A stretch of 6,932 nucleotides of DNA, taken from Janthinobacterium sp. Lineage in GTDB: Bacteria > Pseudomonadota > Gammaproteobacteria > Burkholderiales > Burkholderiaceae_D. The notes beneath the pieces are model-generated. The model did not search any database. It was given only the letters and a program-made list of their open reading frames with translations, and was not told the origin of the DNA. Of the stretch, positions 6,319-6,932 are shown piece after piece. The stretch's first letter is position 1; each line of letters starts with the position of its first letter. Position numbers and translations under genes: made by a program. The DNA lies in assembly GCA_003482555.1 (NCBI GenBank), contig DMYQ01000058.1, forward strand, positions 13,355 through 20,286, read 5' to 3'.

Positions 6319-6932
6319 ATGAAACTTACACAATTTAGTTTGACGATCGCAGCCTTATTCCTGTCGGCGGGCGCATCCGCAGCCGCCCCCAAACTGGGCA
6401 TCGTCTACGATGCCGGCGGCAAATTCGACAAGTCCTTCAACCAGTCGGCCTTCGAGGGCGCCCAGCGCTTCAAGAAAGAAACGAATATCTCCTTCATCGA
6501 GGCGCAAGCTTCCAGCGATACCCAGGCCGAGCAGGTATTGCGTGCTTTGGCCCGCAAAAACCTCGATCTGATCGCATCGGTCGGCTTCGCCCAGACCCAG
6601 GCCGTGCAAAAGGTAGCCAAGGAATTCCCAAAGGTGAAATTCGTGCTAATCGATGGCACGGCAACGGGTAATAACGTCAATTCCGTCCTGTTCAAGGAAG
6701 AAGAAGGCTCTTACCTGGTCGGCGTGGCGGCGGCCATGGCCAGCAAGACGAAAAAACTGGGCTTTATCGGCGGCATCGATATTCCCCTGATCCGCACCTT
6801 TGCCTGCGGTTACGCGCAAGGCGCGAAGGCCGCCAACGCCAAGGTGGAAGTGACGCAAAACATGGTCGGCACCACCTCGAGCGCCTGGAACGATCCGGCC
6901 AAGGGCGGCGAACTGGCCCGCTCGCAATTCGA
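6319..6932 (+). CDS. BMP/PnrA-family ABC transporter substrate-binding protein (partial, 3' end beyond window)
   Basis: Only the first 204 codons are present and the frame is open to the edge. The product is a periplasmic solute-binding protein of the BMP (basic membrane protein/PnrA) family, whose characterised members bind purine nucleosides or related nucleosides for ABC import. The signal peptide MKLTQFSLTIAALFLSAGASA ends with probable cleavage after residue 21. There is no lipobox cysteine, so it should be a soluble periplasmic protein, unlike the lipoprotein members of Gram-positives and spirochaetes. Family marks are GGKFDKSFNQSAFEG (33-47), VLIDGT (109-114), FKEEEGSYLVGVAAAM (125-140), LGFIGGIDIPLIRTF (147-161) and GYAQGAKAAN (164-173). 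Phe40-Asn41 and Asp112 correspond to typical nucleoside-contacting regions. The start is fixed by CAGGAG 7 nt upstream. Permease and ATPase genes probably follow outside the window. Ligand by context could be pseudouridine, but is unproven. Confidence 0.9.
   Translation, partial: MKLTQFSLTIAALFLSAGASAAAPKLGIVYDAGGKFDKSFNQSAFEGAQRFKKETNISFIEAQASSDTQAEQVLRALARKNLDLIASVGFAQTQAVQKVAKEFPKVKFVLIDGTATGNNVNSVLFKEEEGSYLVGVAAAMASKTKKLGFIGGIDIPLIRTFACGYAQGAKAANAKVEVTQNMVGTTSSAWNDPAKGGELARSQF

Overview
The window looks like a chromosomal segment of a high-GC betaproteobacterium, probably Oxalobacteraceae (Janthinobacterium/Massilia/Duganella type). This is inferred from codon use, protein style and the short GGGGTCAGGTCTCGCTTTGTC-like repeat at the left end; no search could be run. 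Five protein genes are supported: four complete and one cut by the right edge.

Layout. Positions 1-318 are a complex control region: a conserved 73-bp promoter module (26-98), a 48-bp direct repeat in two copies (118-213), a second, well-formed promoter (262-290) and two palindromic operator-like sites exactly 20 bp apart (276-303). A tight three-gene operon follows on the + strand: a PfkB-family sugar/nucleoside kinase with an N-terminal winged helix (319-1455, PsuK-like), pseudouridine-5'-phosphate glycosidase PsuG (1458-2369) and a LysR-type regulator (2397-3305). A bidirectional hairpin terminator (about 3316-3390) separates it from a convergent TonB-dependent outer-membrane receptor (5687-3429, - strand). 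A 631-bp divergent intergenic region then leads to a BMP/PnrA-type periplasmic nucleoside-binding protein (6319 to the window end, + strand).

How the genes may work together. PsuK and PsuG make a two-step pathway: pseudouridine is phosphorylated, then the C-C glycosidic bond is cleaved to uracil and ribose 5-phosphate. E. coli pairs these enzymes with a concentrative nucleoside permease. No such permease is visible here. The neighbours are instead an outer-membrane TonB receptor and the binding protein of a BMP-type (purine-nucleoside family) ABC transporter, suggesting active nucleoside uptake across both membranes.

The strongest non-obvious signal is regulatory. The psuK upstream region and the receptor upstream region share an ungapped 73-bp module (58/73 identical by hand alignment). 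It is in the same orientation relative to each gene and contains a bipartite 35-bp box (31/35) placed 30 bp before a shared TATAAA -10. The box lies where LysR-type activators normally bind, so the LysR gene of the operon is a natural candidate for controlling both units. This links the receptor to pseudouridine catabolism by sequence rather than only by proximity.
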